A program made the translations under genes and the position numbers. Below the pieces are notes generated by a model, which was not told the DNA's origin, did not search any database, and was given only the letters and a program-made list of their open reading frames with translations. A stretch of 64,000 nt of DNA, taken from the NCBI GenBank assembly GCA_016187945.1, contig JACPIT010000013.1, forward strand, positions 248,001 through 312,000, in the 5' to 3' direction. This document shows positions 8,545 through 17,292 of this stretch, one piece after another; within the stretch, counting starts at the first letter, position 1; each line of letters begins with the position of its first letter. The stretch is from Opitutia bacterium (lineage in GTDB: Bacteria > Verrucomicrobiota > Verrucomicrobiia > Opitutales > Opitutaceae).

Positions 8545-8794
8545 CCACCGCGCCATCGACCGACGGACGCGGTCTTGGCGCGCCCCTCGCCACCGCCCGG
8601 CGCACTTCTCGCGCTCCGAGCGCGCGCGGCACACGCAGGCGCAGCGCGCGCCGCGAGGCTGCGCCGCTACAAACCGGCCACGCCGCGCGCACCTTGCGCC
8701 CCCGCCGATTCTGCGTCTGTTGCGGTATAACGAGCGTTCGCCAACCGTCGCGCCACCGCCGCCGTCGCCATCGCTCTCCCGTCGCCTCCACGCC
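8545..8794. other. Intergenic region upstream of cfa-like gene
   Basis: GC-rich, no credible gene. It should contain the promoter of the cyclopropane synthase gene. No motif recognised. Confidence 0.4.
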
Positions 8795-10090
8795 ATGAGT
8801 TCGCCCAAAGCCGCTGCCGCTTCGCCACTCGCGCGCGACAATTCCCGCTCCCCTTCCCTCGCCGAGCGCGTGCTGCTCGATGCCTTCGCGAAAATGCCGC
8901 GCGGACAACTCCGACTCGAACTCCCCGACGGCACCGCGCGCACCTTCGGCGCCGCCGCGCACGCCCCGCGCGAGATCGCACCCGGCGTCACCGACGCGGC
9001 CGTGCTCCGCGTGCGCCGTGGGCGATTTTTCCGCCGCTGCCTCCTCGGCGGCGACATCGGCTTCGCGGAATCGTTCATCGACGGCGATTGGGACACCCCC
9101 GACCTCACCGCGCTCATCGGCTGGTTCGTCCTCAACGTCGAACACGCGCCCACGATGTCCGGCTCGGAGCGCGCGAAAGACACCGCTCTCCACCTGCTGC
9201 GTTTCGCTCATCGCCTCGGTCACCGGCTCCGCGCGAACACCCGCACGACCGCCCGCCGCAACATCGCCGAGCACTACGATCTCTCGAACGACTTCTTCGC
9301 GCTCTGGCTCGACGAGACGATGACGTATTCCTCCGCCAAGTGGGAGCGCGCCGACGCCGCGCTGCGCGACGCGCAGATCGCCAAGAACGACGCGCTCTGC
9401 CGCAAACTCCACCTGCGCCCGACCGACCACGTGCTCGAGATCGGCACCGGCTGGGGCGGCTGGAGTCTGCACGCCGCGCAAAACTACGGCTGCCGCGTCA
9501 CGACACTCACGATCTCGCAACAACAACACGACCTCGCCGTGCAGCGCATCGCCGCCGCCGGCCTCGCGGACCGCGTCGAGGTGCGCTTGCAGGATTACCG
9601 CGACGTCCGCGGCCAGTTCGACAAGATCGTCTCGATCGAAATGCTCGAAGCCGTCGGCCACGAGTTCCTCCCCGCCTACGCCGCCGCGTGCGCACGCGCG
9701 CTGAAGCGCGACGGCCTCGTCGCTCTGCAATTCATCACCTGCCCCGACGCGCGCTACGCCGAGTTCCGCCGCGGCGTGGATTTCATCCAGAAGCACATCT
9801 TTCCCGGCTCGCTCCTGCTCTCGGCCAACCGCCTCAACGATCTCTTCGCCCGCGCCGGCGGCTTCGTCCTCCACAACCTCGAAGACCTGGGCCGCGACTA
9901 CGCGCGCACGCTCCGCACGTGGCGCGAGAACTTCACCGCGCGCCTCGACCGCGTGCGCGCGCAGGGCTTCGACGAGCGTTTCGTCCGCAAGTGGGACTAC
10001 TACCTCGCCTACTGCGAAGCCGCCTTCGCGCTCCGCAACATCTCCGTCGTCCAAACCGTCCACACGCGCCCGAACAACCTGTCGTTCTGA
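8795..10090 (+). CDS. cfa: Cyclopropane-fatty-acyl-phospholipid synthase
   Basis: SAM-dependent methyltransferase that adds a methylene bridge across double bonds of membrane phospholipid acyl chains. 431 aa from the ATG at 8795. The N-terminal lipid-binding part carries FAESFIDGDWDTPDL. A linker with NIAEHYDLSNDFFALWLD and MTYSSAKW is diagnostic. The SAM site VLEIGTGWGGW begins near residue 211. SIEMLEAVGHEFLP and the C-terminal WDYYLAYCEAAFALRNI complete the family pattern. In-frame sequence upstream to 8720 is Pro/Ser-rich and unlikely to be translated. Placed after the desaturase, whose product it can use; a terminator lies between them, so they are probably separately transcribed. Confidence 0.93.
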   Translation: MSSPKAAAASPLARDNSRSPSLAERVLLDAFAKMPRGQLRLELPDGTARTFGAAAHAPREIAPGVTDAAVLRVRRGRFFRRCLLGGDIGFAESFIDGDWDTPDLTALIGWFVLNVEHAPTMSGSERAKDTALHLLRFAHRLGHRLRANTRTTARRNIAEHYDLSNDFFALWLDETMTYSSAKWERADAALRDAQIAKNDALCRKLHLRPTDHVLEIGTGWGGWSLHAAQNYGCRVTTLTISQQQHDLAVQRIAAAGLADRVEVRLQDYRDVRGQFDKIVSIEMLEAVGHEFLPAYAAACARALKRDGLVALQFITCPDARYAEFRRGVDFIQKHIFPGSLLLSANRLNDLFARAGGFVLHNLEDLGRDYARTLRTWRENFTARLDRVRAQGFDERFVRKWDYYLAYCEAAFALRNISVVQTVHTRPNNLSF

Positions 10091-10113
10091 CGCGCGCCCG
10101 AGCGCCGCCGCGT

Positions 10114-10539
10114 TCAGTAATTCGGCCAGATGCCGGGCGTGATGAGTTCGAGCAGGTGGCCGTCCGGATCGCGGAAATACAAACTGCGTCCGCCGCGCGG
10201 CCAGTGCGTCTCGCCTTCGATCGCGACGCCGGCGCTGGCCAGCTTCTCCTTCCACGGCTCGTAACTTTCGTGCGTGATCGCGAAGCCGATGTGGTGCGGA
10301 CCGTGGCCGTCGTGCGGCGGGATGATGCCGCCCGGCACCGCCGTCGGCACGAGCGTGGCACCGCGCCGGAAGAGCAACAGCACCTGGCGACCGCCGGGAT
10401 TGAAGACCGCGAAACGCTCGCGATCGCCGCCCTGCGCCGTCAGGCCGAGCACGTCGCGATAAAAGGCGACCGCGCGTTCGAGGTCGTCGACGTAGAGGAT
10501 GGTTTCGACGATGCCTTCGATGCGCGGAGTCGGTTGCAT
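10114..10539 (-). CDS. VOC (glyoxalase/dioxygenase) superfamily protein
   Basis: 141-residue protein of the vicinal oxygen chelate fold with two beta-alpha-beta-beta-beta modules. The first has ILYVDDLERAVAFYRDVLGL. The second has HHIGFAITHESYEPW and ends with SLYFRDPDGHLLELI, which includes the usual Asp-Pro-Asp-Gly-His and a Glu metal ligand. The reaction is not predictable: glyoxalase I, fosfomycin-resistance-type and dioxygenase members share this pattern. Convergent with cfa, 23 bp apart. Only 65 bp separate it from the exporter gene upstream on the same strand, so the two may be co-transcribed. Confidence 0.85.
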   Translation of the reverse strand: MQPTPRIEGIVETILYVDDLERAVAFYRDVLGLTAQGGDRERFAVFNPGGRQVLLLFRRGATLVPTAVPGGIIPPHDGHGPHHIGFAITHESYEPWKEKLASAGVAIEGETHWPRGGRSLYFRDPDGHLLELITPGIWPNY

Positions 10540-10604
10540 GCGGCCAAATCAGCCGGTTTTCGTCGAAGCGCAATCCTTCGCTCCACGCCCGCGCCGCCGC
10601 GTGA

Positions 10605-11492
10605 TCAGAGCAGCACCAGCGCGATCGCACCGATCATCAGCGCCGCGCCGACGAAGCGGAAGCGCAGCACACCGGACGCGAGGTGCTGCTCCGTGCTCGC
10701 GAACCAGTGGCCGATCGCCCACACCGCGAGCACGCTGAAGAGTCCGCGCGCGCTGTAGACGATGTTCACCGCCGTCGCCCCGCCCCAGATGCCGAGCGTG
10801 AGCACGATGCCGGCATTGTTCAGCGCGAGCAGCAAGCCGCCGATGGAAACCCAACGCCATGCCGCGGCGTCGAACGCCGCGAGCGGCGCGCTGAAGAAGG
10901 GCACGAACGCGAACGAGTAAACGCCCACGAACAGAAACATCGCCGGAAAGTAACTCGCCGTGCCCCACGCCGGCACCCACTTCTGCATCAGCACATCGCC
11001 GAGGCCGTAGGCGAGCGCGCTGGCCGTCGCGAGCGCGACGGCCGTGCCGACCTGGCGACGCTCACCGCGCTTTTCGCCGGCGTGCAACAGCGCGACCGCG
11101 CCCGCGCTGAGCCCGGCGCCGAGCCACCATTTGAGCGGCACATCGCCCACGCGCAGCAGGCTGCTGAAGAGCGCGACCATGATGACTTTCGTGCCCATCA
11201 CTGGCGTCGTCACCGACACGTCGCCTTTGCTCAGCGCGAGGAAGATGAAAATCTGCCCGCCGAGGAAACACAGTGCGGTGACGGCGGGTTGCCAGTAGTC
11301 TGCGAACGGGTGCAGCCGGCCGCCCTGAAGAAACCACCACGGCAGAAACACCACGAACATGATCCAGTTCGCCACGAAGCTCGTGCGCCAGACGCCGACG
11401 CCGAACGCTGCGGCGCGTTTGATCGTGAGCGCCGCGAGCACGTAGAGCAGGGCGCACGCGAGCGGGATCAGGAGATGCAGCGGAAAATTCAC
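10605..11492 (-). CDS. DMT-superfamily (EamA-like) transporter
   Basis: Inner-membrane metabolite exporter, 295 aa with about ten hydrophobic helices in two repeated halves, as in EamA/DMT transporters. It starts at a GTG (11492). Helix pairs are visible at the N-terminus (LLIPLACALLYVLAAL) and C-terminus (VGAALMIGAIALVLL). The Gly/Ala-rich segment ALSKGDVSVTTPVMGTKVIM matches the conserved SVTTPI-type loop of this family. Substrate unknown. Likely in the same transcript as the VOC gene downstream. Confidence 0.85.
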   Translation of the reverse strand: MNFPLHLLIPLACALLYVLAALTIKRAAAFGVGVWRTSFVANWIMFVVFLPWWFLQGGRLHPFADYWQPAVTALCFLGGQIFIFLALSKGDVSVTTPVMGTKVIMVALFSSLLRVGDVPLKWWLGAGLSAGAVALLHAGEKRGERRQVGTAVALATASALAYGLGDVLMQKWVPAWGTASYFPAMFLFVGVYSFAFVPFFSAPLAAFDAAAWRWVSIGGLLLALNNAGIVLTLGIWGGATAVNIVYSARGLFSVLAVWAIGHWFASTEQHLASGVLRFRFVGAALMIGAIALVLL

Positions 11493-11659
11493 GCGAAGAA
11501 AACCAGCAAGCCGGTTCGCACGCGCGCACGCAAACCGGTTCGTCGTCGCCGCCTTGCCGCCCTGTCTTCTCGCCGCCGGCTCGCCGCAGCAGCCGTCACT
11601 CGGCTGACGAAGGGCGGCGAGCAGATCGCGGCGCGCGGATCGCGGCGCGGGGTTTTCCT
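11493..11659. other. Intergenic region before a repeat pair
   Basis: No gene. It contains scattered short dyads and leads into two palindromic repeats (11660-11817). It should hold the promoter of the transporter gene. Confidence 0.4.
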
Positions 11660-11733
11660 GTAGGAGCGGCTTTACGCCGCGATTCGAGCGCGGCGCGCGC
11701 TGCGAACCAATCGCGGCGTAAAGCCGCTCCTAC
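11660..11733. repeat. REPIN-like element, family A
   Basis: GTAGGAGCGGCTTTACGCCG and its reverse complement as the two arms around a 26-bp centre. Each arm can also fold by itself (GCGGC TTTA CGCCGC). First of seven copies in the window. Confidence 0.9.
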
Positions 11734-11756
11734 AATCACGCGTGCGGGGCCTTGGA

Positions 11757-11817
11757 GTAGCGCGGTGCTTTAGCCCGCGCCGGATAATTCTCAGCACGGG
11801 CCGAAGCACCGCGCTAC
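11757..11817. repeat. REPIN-like element, family B
   Basis: Arms GTAGCGCGGTGCTTTAGCCC and GGGCCGAAGCACCGCGCTAC. It follows a family A copy after 23 bp. The same A/B pairing, with a related linker, recurs at 42795-42957 and 51135-51295. Confidence 0.85.
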
Positions 11818-11824
11818 CTCGGAC

Positions 11825-12385
11825 TCACAGCAACTGCTTCACCAGCGCCTCGTAGTCAGCGTGCGGCATCGAGCCGGTTTTCTGGTGGCGGATGTTGCCG
11901 TCGCGATCGATGAGGAATGTCGTCGGGATCGCGTCGAAACCGCCGAACGCCTCCCCGAGCGCGCCGTCGTCGCCCATCGCGACGAGGTAATTCATGCCGT
12001 TCTTCTCGGCGAACTGCTTCACCTTGGCTGCGCCGCCGCGATCGACCGAAACACCGACGATCACGAGGCCGTCTTTCGCGTATTTCTTCTGCAGCTCGAT
12101 GTAGCCCGGAATCTCCGCGACGCACGGACCGCACCACGTCGCCCAAAAGTCCACGACGACCACCTTGCCCTTGAGCGATGCCGCGGTGATCTCCTTGCCG
12201 TCGATCGTCGTCAGCTTGAAGTCGGGCGCCTTGCCCACGACGGGCAACGCATTCTTCGCCACCGCGGATGCGGCGCCCGCCGCCGAGCCGGAAGCGACCG
12301 ATGCCGTCGACGAACCGGTTTGTTTGCCGCAGCCGGCGAGCACGGCCGCCGCAGCGAGGAGTGAGATCGAAAAGGCGTGGCGCAT
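11825..12385 (-). CDS. TlpA-like thiol-disulfide lipoprotein
   Basis: Periplasmic redox protein of the thioredoxin fold, 186 aa from the ATG at 12385. Lipoprotein signal with lipobox LAGC (Cys19), then a Ser/Ala-rich linker to about residue 45. The redoxin domain has GKAPDFKLTTIDG, the active site WCGPC (Cys85, Cys88) and the cis-Pro loop AIPTTFLIDRDG. It probably reduces or protects envelope disulfides, for example in cytochrome c maturation, though no cytochrome genes are near. The stop lies 7 bp from a family B repeat. The LysR gene upstream on the same strand is 59 bp away. Confidence 0.9.
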   Translation of the reverse strand: MRHAFSISLLAAAAVLAGCGKQTGSSTASVASGSAAGAASAVAKNALPVVGKAPDFKLTTIDGKEITAASLKGKVVVVDFWATWCGPCVAEIPGYIELQKKYAKDGLVIVGVSVDRGGAAKVKQFAEKNGMNYLVAMGDDGALGEAFGGFDAIPTTFLIDRDGNIRHQKTGSMPHADYEALVKQLL

Positions 12386-12444
12386 ACCTGCGTAAGAGCC
12401 CCGGCCCCGCGGGTTGTTCCCGGAAAACTCCGCGCGCGGCCGGC

Positions 12445-13359
12445 TCACGCGACGACGGGCTTCGGCGCCTCGGCGACGGCGAGTTCGCCGCTGAGCGTCT
12501 CGATGAATTTCTTCATCGCCGGCGTGAGCACGCGGCCTTTGCGGTGCAGGATCGCGAGCGGACGGGTGAACTCCTTGCCCTTGAATGCGATCACGGCGAG
12601 CGTGCCCTGCTTCACTTCCTGGACGACGGTCGCTTGCGGCACGATGGCGATGCCGTGGTCGATCTCGACGGCGCGTTTCACGGTCTCGATGTTGTCGAAC
12701 TCCATCACCGGCGTGATCTCGAGCTTGTTGTCGCGGAAAATCTGATCGACCGCCTTGCGCGTCGGGATGTCGGGATCGAAGCCGATGAACTTGTGGCCGG
12801 CGAGCGTCTTGAGGTCGGCTTCCGGTCCCTTGGCGAGCGGGTGGTTCGGATGCGTGATGAGCACGAGGCGGTCGTTGCGAAACGGAATCGTCTCGATCTG
12901 CCGGAGCTTCTGCGGAAACGCGACCAAGCCGAAGTCGACCGAGTTGTGCAGGATGTCTTCGTAGACGAGATTCGAGCGCCGATACTCGATGCGCACGTTC
13001 ACCGAAGGATAGTCGTGCAGGAATTTTTTGATGTAGGGCGGCAGCTCGTGCAGGCCGATCGAGTAGATCGTCGAGATGCGGATCGTGCCGCTGATGACCT
13101 TCTTCATCTCCTGCAGCTCGCTGAGGAGCTTCTCGTAGACGTGCAGGATCTCCTTCGCCGCGTCGTAAATGCGCTGGCCCTCGCGGGTCAGATTGAACTG
13201 CTTCTGCGACCGGTCGATCATCAGCGTCTTGAAATTGCGTTCCATGGAACGCGCTTGCTGACTGACCGCGGATTGCGTGATGCCGTTCAACTTCGCGGCC
13301 TTGGAGAAGCTTTTTGTCTCCACGAGGTCCGCGAAAATCTTGAAGTTTTCGATTTGCAT
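12445..13359 (-). CDS. LysR-family transcriptional regulator
   Basis: DNA-binding regulator, 304 aa from the ATG at 13359. N-terminal winged helix-turn-helix (residues 1-60: SFSKAAKLNGITQSAVSQQA), then the two-lobed effector domain starting at GTIRISTIYSIGLHELP. The type is closest to CysB/CbbR-like regulators. Its effector is unknown. It is divergent from the YggS gene with 68 bp between the start codons, so it may control that gene or the redoxin gene downstream, which is inference from position. Confidence 0.9.
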   Translation of the reverse strand: MQIENFKIFADLVETKSFSKAAKLNGITQSAVSQQARSMERNFKTLMIDRSQKQFNLTREGQRIYDAAKEILHVYEKLLSELQEMKKVISGTIRISTIYSIGLHELPPYIKKFLHDYPSVNVRIEYRRSNLVYEDILHNSVDFGLVAFPQKLRQIETIPFRNDRLVLITHPNHPLAKGPEADLKTLAGHKFIGFDPDIPTRKAVDQIFRDNKLEITPVMEFDNIETVKRAVEIDHGIAIVPQATVVQEVKQGTLAVIAFKGKEFTRPLAILHRKGRVLTPAMKKFIETLSGELAVAEAPKPVVA

Positions 13360-13427
13360 GGCGGCGAAATGGAGCACCCGTATAAACGGCCCTTATCTGC
13401 AATCCAATCTAAAAGCAGACCTCATAA

Positions 13428-14135
13428 ATGTTTATCGATTTCGAGACCTTTCGCGACCGCGCCGATAAGCTGCGCGCTCTGATGGCCGACGCCGCGCGCG
13501 CCGCCCGCCGCGATCCGGCCGAAGTGGTGCTGCTGCCGGTCACGAAGACGCATCCTCCCGCCGCAGCGGAGTATGTCGCGCGCTACGGCCTCGCAGCAGT
13601 GGGCGAAAACCGCGTCCAGGAAACTGTCGAGAAACGCGCGCAGGTCGCCGCCGCGCTGCGCTGGGAGCTGATCGGCCACCTCCAATCCAACAAGGCCAAG
13701 CTTGCCGCGCAGCACTTCGACCGCGTCCAAAGCGTCGACAGCGAAAAGCTGATCAACCACCTCGATCGCGCCGCCGGCGAACTCGGTCGCGTGCTGCCGA
13801 TCCTGCTTCAAATCAACGCCGGCAACGACCCCGCGAAATTCGGCGCCGAGCCCGCCGACGCTCCGCGCCTGCTCGACGCCGCGCTCGCGAAGAAAAATTT
13901 GCACGTCGACGGCTTCATGACGATCGCCCCCCTCAGTGCGACATCCGAGGAAACCGCCGAGCACGCGCGCCGGACATTCGCGAATCTCCGCACGATCCGC
14001 GACGACCTCGCCGCGCGCACCGGCTTGCCGCTGCGCGAACTCTCGATGGGCATGTCCGGCGACTTCGCGCTCGCGATCGCCGCCGGCAGCACGCTCGTGC
14101 GCGTCGGCACCGCCCTCTTCGGCACGCGCGAGTAG
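13428..14135 (+). CDS. YggS-type PLP homeostasis protein
   Basis: Pyridoxal-phosphate-binding protein of the PLPBP/YggS/PROSC family, 235 aa, fold-type III alanine-racemase-like barrel without a racemase partner domain. PLP would be bound by Lys40 in LPVTKTHP. Further family marks are GENRVQE, ELIGHLQSNK, LSMGMSGD and RVGTALFG. It maintains cellular PLP balance in the cytosol. The ATG at 13428 gives the expected full length. The TAG stop codon is part of the GTAG head of a palindromic repeat, so the last codon and the repeat overlap. Confidence 0.93.
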   Translation: MFIDFETFRDRADKLRALMADAARAARRDPAEVVLLPVTKTHPPAAAEYVARYGLAAVGENRVQETVEKRAQVAAALRWELIGHLQSNKAKLAAQHFDRVQSVDSEKLINHLDRAAGELGRVLPILLQINAGNDPAKFGAEPADAPRLLDAALAKKNLHVDGFMTIAPLSATSEETAEHARRTFANLRTIRDDLAARTGLPLRELSMGMSGDFALAIAAGSTLVRVGTALFGTRE

Positions 14136-14212
14136 GGCCGGCTTCAGCCGGCCCCTCAGCGCCCGCGAGCGCGCAGCCAGTCCGACTTCAGTCCGGCTGA
14201 AGCCGACCCTAC
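14132..14212. repeat. REPIN-like element, family G
   Basis: Arms GTAGGGCCGGCTTCAGCCGG and a matching GGCTGAAGCCGACCCTAC end. Its GTAG supplies the stop codon of the YggS gene. Confidence 0.85.
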
Positions 14213-14341
14213 CTCGTCGCCCGCGAGCGCGCGTCGCAGCCTTCCCGCGCGCGATCACGGAACTGTCGAAGTGTGTCCGCGGTCGCATTCCTCGTTGCCA
14301 CCGCCGGGCAATCGACTTCGCTCCGGCTCGTGGAAACGCGG

Positions 14342-15199
14342 ATGCTCACCACGGCCGAAAAAGACGCTCTCCTCGCGCTGCTCGACGACGAATCCGCCGG
14401 CGTCCGCCAGGCGTTGCTCGCCCAGTTCCTCGCGCTCGGCGATGAAGGCCGCGTGTTTCTCCAAGGCGTCGCGCGCGGCCCCAACCGCGTCGCCGCTCTC
14501 GCCGCCGCCTGGTATTTGCGCGAACTGAAATTCAGCGACCCGGTCGCGGAATTCCGCGGCTTCATCCAGTCGCTCAATTACGAACTCGAGACCGGCGTGC
14601 TCCTCCTCTGCCGCACGGTGAATCCGTCGCTCGATGTCACCGCGATCTGCGCGCAGCTCGACGCCTTCGCCGCCCGCGCACGCAAGCTCATGCCGCGCGC
14701 CGCCACGATGCGCGCGCAAGCGCGCGTGCTCAACCGCGTGCTCTTCGAGGAATATGGCCTGCGCGGCAACGTCGACAACTACACCGACCCGAAAAACAGC
14801 CTCCTCGACCAAGTGCTCGCACGCCGCGTCGGCATCCCGATTTCGCTCTCGATCGTCTACCTGCTCGTGGCGCATCGCATCGGCCTGGACGTCGAACCAG
14901 TCGGCGTCCCCGGACATTTTCTCGTCGGCGGCTACGAGCCGGAAGGTCCGTTCTTCGTCGACGCTTTCAACGGCGGCAAACTCCTCTCGCCCGAGGACGT
15001 CTTCGATCGCATCCGCTCGCTGCAACACACGCCGCAACTCGCCGACCTCGCGCCGACGCCCGTGCGCGAAGTGCTCAGCCGCGCCTGTCGCAACCTCGCC
15101 AATCACTACGCCGCGGCCGACGACGCCGCGCACGCCCGGCTCTTCGCCGATTTCGTGTCCGAGTTCGACGCCACCTACGAACGCCACGCCAGCCCCTGA
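14342..15199 (+). CDS. SirB1/transglutaminase-like family protein
   Basis: Cytosolic protein of unknown role, 285 aa from the ATG at 14342; a GTG at 14273 would add 23 residues. The N-terminal half is helical and repeat-like (ESAGVRQALLAQFLALGDEG). The second half holds the SirB1/YchA transglutaminase-like domain: DPKNSLLDQVLARRVGIPIS, SIVYLLVAHRIGLDVEPVGV, PGHFLVGG and FFVDAFNGG. The His and Asp expected in the papain-like triad are visible, but the usual nucleophilic Cys is replaced (NSLL), so catalysis is doubtful. In other bacteria this family sits near prfA/prmC, which is not the case here. Confidence 0.75.
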   Translation: MLTTAEKDALLALLDDESAGVRQALLAQFLALGDEGRVFLQGVARGPNRVAALAAAWYLRELKFSDPVAEFRGFIQSLNYELETGVLLLCRTVNPSLDVTAICAQLDAFAARARKLMPRAATMRAQARVLNRVLFEEYGLRGNVDNYTDPKNSLLDQVLARRVGIPISLSIVYLLVAHRIGLDVEPVGVPGHFLVGGYEPEGPFFVDAFNGGKLLSPEDVFDRIRSLQHTPQLADLAPTPVREVLSRACRNLANHYAAADDAAHARLFADFVSEFDATYERHASP

Positions 15200-15247
15200 A
15201 GATAAATCTGGGCCTCGGTCGCGTTTCCGCCCATGCACGAGGGCTGC

Positions 15248-16156
15248 ATGAACAGTTGGACCGGCGAAACCATCCTGACGCTCGACCACCTCGCCGCGTG
15301 GTCGTTTGACGGCACGCCGCTCGCCGTCCTCGGTCACCCGATCGCCCACTCGTTGAGTCCGCGCATGCACAACGCCGCGCTGCAGGCGATGTCCGCCCGC
15401 GACCGCGCGTTCGCGCGCTGGCGGTATTTTCGTTTCGACGTTCCGCCGGAGCGCCTCGCGGAGGCGCTGCCGCGACTCCATGCCGCCGGCTTGCACGGGC
15501 TGAATCTCACGGTGCCGCACAAGGTGCTCGCCTTCGATCTCGTGGCCGAAATCGATCCCACCGCTCGCGCCATCGGCGCGGTCAACACGCTCCGCCGCAC
15601 CGCGGCAGGCTGGCGCGGATACAACACCGACGGCTATGGCCTCGCCACTGCGCTGCGCGAGGAACTCGGCGTCGCATTGCCCGGGGCGCACGTGATCCTG
15701 CTCGGCGCCGGCGGCGCCGCCCGCGGCGCCGCGGTCGAATGCCTCCGCCAGGGCTGCGCGTCCCTCGCGATCGCCAATCGCACCCGCGCCAATCTCGACG
15801 CACTGCTCGACGCGCTCCGCCCTCTCGCCGGCGCCGCGGAGTTGCGCGGTTTCGATCCCGCCCATCCGCCCGCCGATCTTCCCGCGAACGCCGTGCTGGT
15901 GAACGCCACCTCGGCCGGCCTGAAGCCCGGCGAGCCGCCGCCAATCGCATTGCGCGACCTTCCGGCCGGCCTCAAGGTCTACGACATGGTCTACAACCCG
16001 CCGCAAACCGCGCTGCTTCGCGAAGCGGCCGCGCTCGGACTCGCCCATGCGAATGGGCTGTCCATGCTGGTGCACCAAGGCGCCCGCGCGCTCGAAATCT
16101 GGACCGACACCGCTGTGCCCGCCGACGTCATGCGCGCGGCCATCGCCGCCCGATGA
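15248..16156 (+). CDS. aroE: Shikimate dehydrogenase
   Basis: NADPH-dependent reduction of 3-dehydroshikimate to shikimate. 302 aa from the ATG at 15248; a second in-frame ATG at 15233 adds five residues. Substrate motifs: GHPIAHSLSPRMHN near the N-terminus, LTVPHK with the catalytic Lys, and YNTDGYG with the catalytic Asp. The NADP domain shows LLGAGGAARG and the ANRT phosphate-binding loop; GLSMLVHQGA lies at the C-terminus. Its stop overlaps the start of the prepilin peptidase gene by four bases (ATGA), so the pair is translationally coupled. DAHP synthase, three genes further on, serves the same pathway. Confidence 0.95.
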   Translation: MNSWTGETILTLDHLAAWSFDGTPLAVLGHPIAHSLSPRMHNAALQAMSARDRAFARWRYFRFDVPPERLAEALPRLHAAGLHGLNLTVPHKVLAFDLVAEIDPTARAIGAVNTLRRTAAGWRGYNTDGYGLATALREELGVALPGAHVILLGAGGAARGAAVECLRQGCASLAIANRTRANLDALLDALRPLAGAAELRGFDPAHPPADLPANAVLVNATSAGLKPGEPPPIALRDLPAGLKVYDMVYNPPQTALLREAAALGLAHANGLSMLVHQGARALEIWTDTAVPADVMRAAIAAR

Positions 16157-17067
16157 GCGCATCGACCCTCCACGAGATCGCCGCCGTCGCGCCGTGGTTT
16201 TTTCCGACCTGCGCGTTCGTGTTCGGCGCGTGCATCGGCAGTTTTCTCAACGTCTGCATCTACCGCCTGCCGAAAGGCGAATCGATCGTCACCCCGGGCT
16301 CGCACTGCGCGTGCGGCCGGCCGATCGCGTGGCACGACAACATCCCGATCCTGAGCTGGCTGATCCTGCGCGGGCGCGCGCGGTGCTGCGGGCGGAAGTT
16401 CAGCGTCCGCTATCCGGCCATCGAACTCGCGACGGCGCTCCTGTTCCTCGCGTGCTGGATGCTGTTCCCGCCGGCGAAAGCGGTCGCGGGCATGGCGCTC
16501 GTCTCGATCGTGATTTGCGCGACGTTCACGGACCTCGACGGCATGATCATTCCCGACGCGTTCACCGTCGGCGGCGCGGTCGCGGGCGTGGCGCTGTCGC
16601 TCGCGTTGCCGGCGCTGCACGGCCAGCAGCACGAACTCTACGCGGTCGCGAGCCTGCGCGCGGGACTCGACGCGGTGCTCGGCTTGTTCGTCGGCTCCGG
16701 GCTCGTGCTCTGGATCGCGTTGATCGCAGAGGCGGTGCTGAAGAAGGAAGCGATGGGCTTCGGCGACGTGAAATACCTCGGCGCACTCGGCGCGTTCGTC
16801 GGCTGGCAGGGCGCGGTGTTCGCGATGTTCGGCGGGGCGATTATCGGCTGCGTCTGGGTTCTGTTCGCTCTGCTCTGGCAAAAATTCTCCGGCAAGCCGC
16901 TCGGCGGCGCGCGACTCGAGACGCCCGACGGCCTACCGACCGAGCAACTCGGCCTCGGCGTGCACGTGAGCTTCGGGCCGATGCTCGGCGTCGGCGCGCT
17001 GCTGTATTTCTTCGTGCTGCACCGCTGGGTCGACGCCTACTTCGCCAGCGTGCGCTTCCTATTCTGA
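16153..17067 (+). CDS. pilD: Prepilin peptidase / N-methyltransferase (type IV leader peptidase)
   Basis: Inner-membrane aspartic protease that removes leader peptides of type IV pilins and type II secretion pseudopilins and N-methylates the new terminus. 304 aa. The N-terminal domain has GSFLNVCIYRLP and a cysteine region (HCACGRP, RCCGRK) corresponding to the zinc-binding CxxC pairs of PilD, although the spacing is altered. The catalytic aspartates lie in TDLDG (Asp127/129) and in the GxGD motif GFGDVK (Asp205). About eight hydrophobic segments follow. No pilin genes occur nearby. It starts inside the aroE stop codon. Confidence 0.93.
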   Translation: MSASTLHEIAAVAPWFFPTCAFVFGACIGSFLNVCIYRLPKGESIVTPGSHCACGRPIAWHDNIPILSWLILRGRARCCGRKFSVRYPAIELATALLFLACWMLFPPAKAVAGMALVSIVICATFTDLDGMIIPDAFTVGGAVAGVALSLALPALHGQQHELYAVASLRAGLDAVLGLFVGSGLVLWIALIAEAVLKKEAMGFGDVKYLGALGAFVGWQGAVFAMFGGAIIGCVWVLFALLWQKFSGKPLGGARLETPDGLPTEQLGLGVHVSFGPMLGVGALLYFFVLHRWVDAYFASVRFLF

Positions 17068-17292
17068 CGGCGGAGCCGGCGGCGACGGCTCGAAACCCGG
17101 CGGCGTTTCGCCGCGGCGGCCGTGCGCCATCAGCGTGAGCAAGTGCTCCATCGCCGCCACGCGCGTGAGGCCGCGCTCGGCGGCGAGTTGATCGGCGCGC
17201 TTCTGGAGCTGACGCGCCATCGTCTCGGCTTGTGCGTCGGTCGGCGCGCCGAGGCGCCGGCAGAGCTGCGTCAGTTGCGCGAGTTCATCCAT
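17059..17292 (-). CDS. Small conserved-looking hypothetical protein
   Basis: 77 aa, helical, charged, with the sequence pattern LCRRLGAPTDAQAETMARQL and RADQLAAERG, and a Pro-rich C-terminus (SPPAPPSE). Not recognised. Its start codon overlaps the ygfZ stop (ATGGATGA), which supports real, coupled translation. Its last 9 bp overlap the convergent prepilin peptidase gene. Confidence 0.6.
   Translation of the reverse strand: MDELAQLTQLCRRLGAPTDAQAETMARQLQKRADQLAAERGLTRVAAMEHLLTLMAHGRRGETPPGFEPSPPAPPSE

Noticed and set aside
8486-10630. 714-residue minus-strand frame across cfa
   Set aside because: Mixed shadow of cfa and the VOC gene; no coherent protein.
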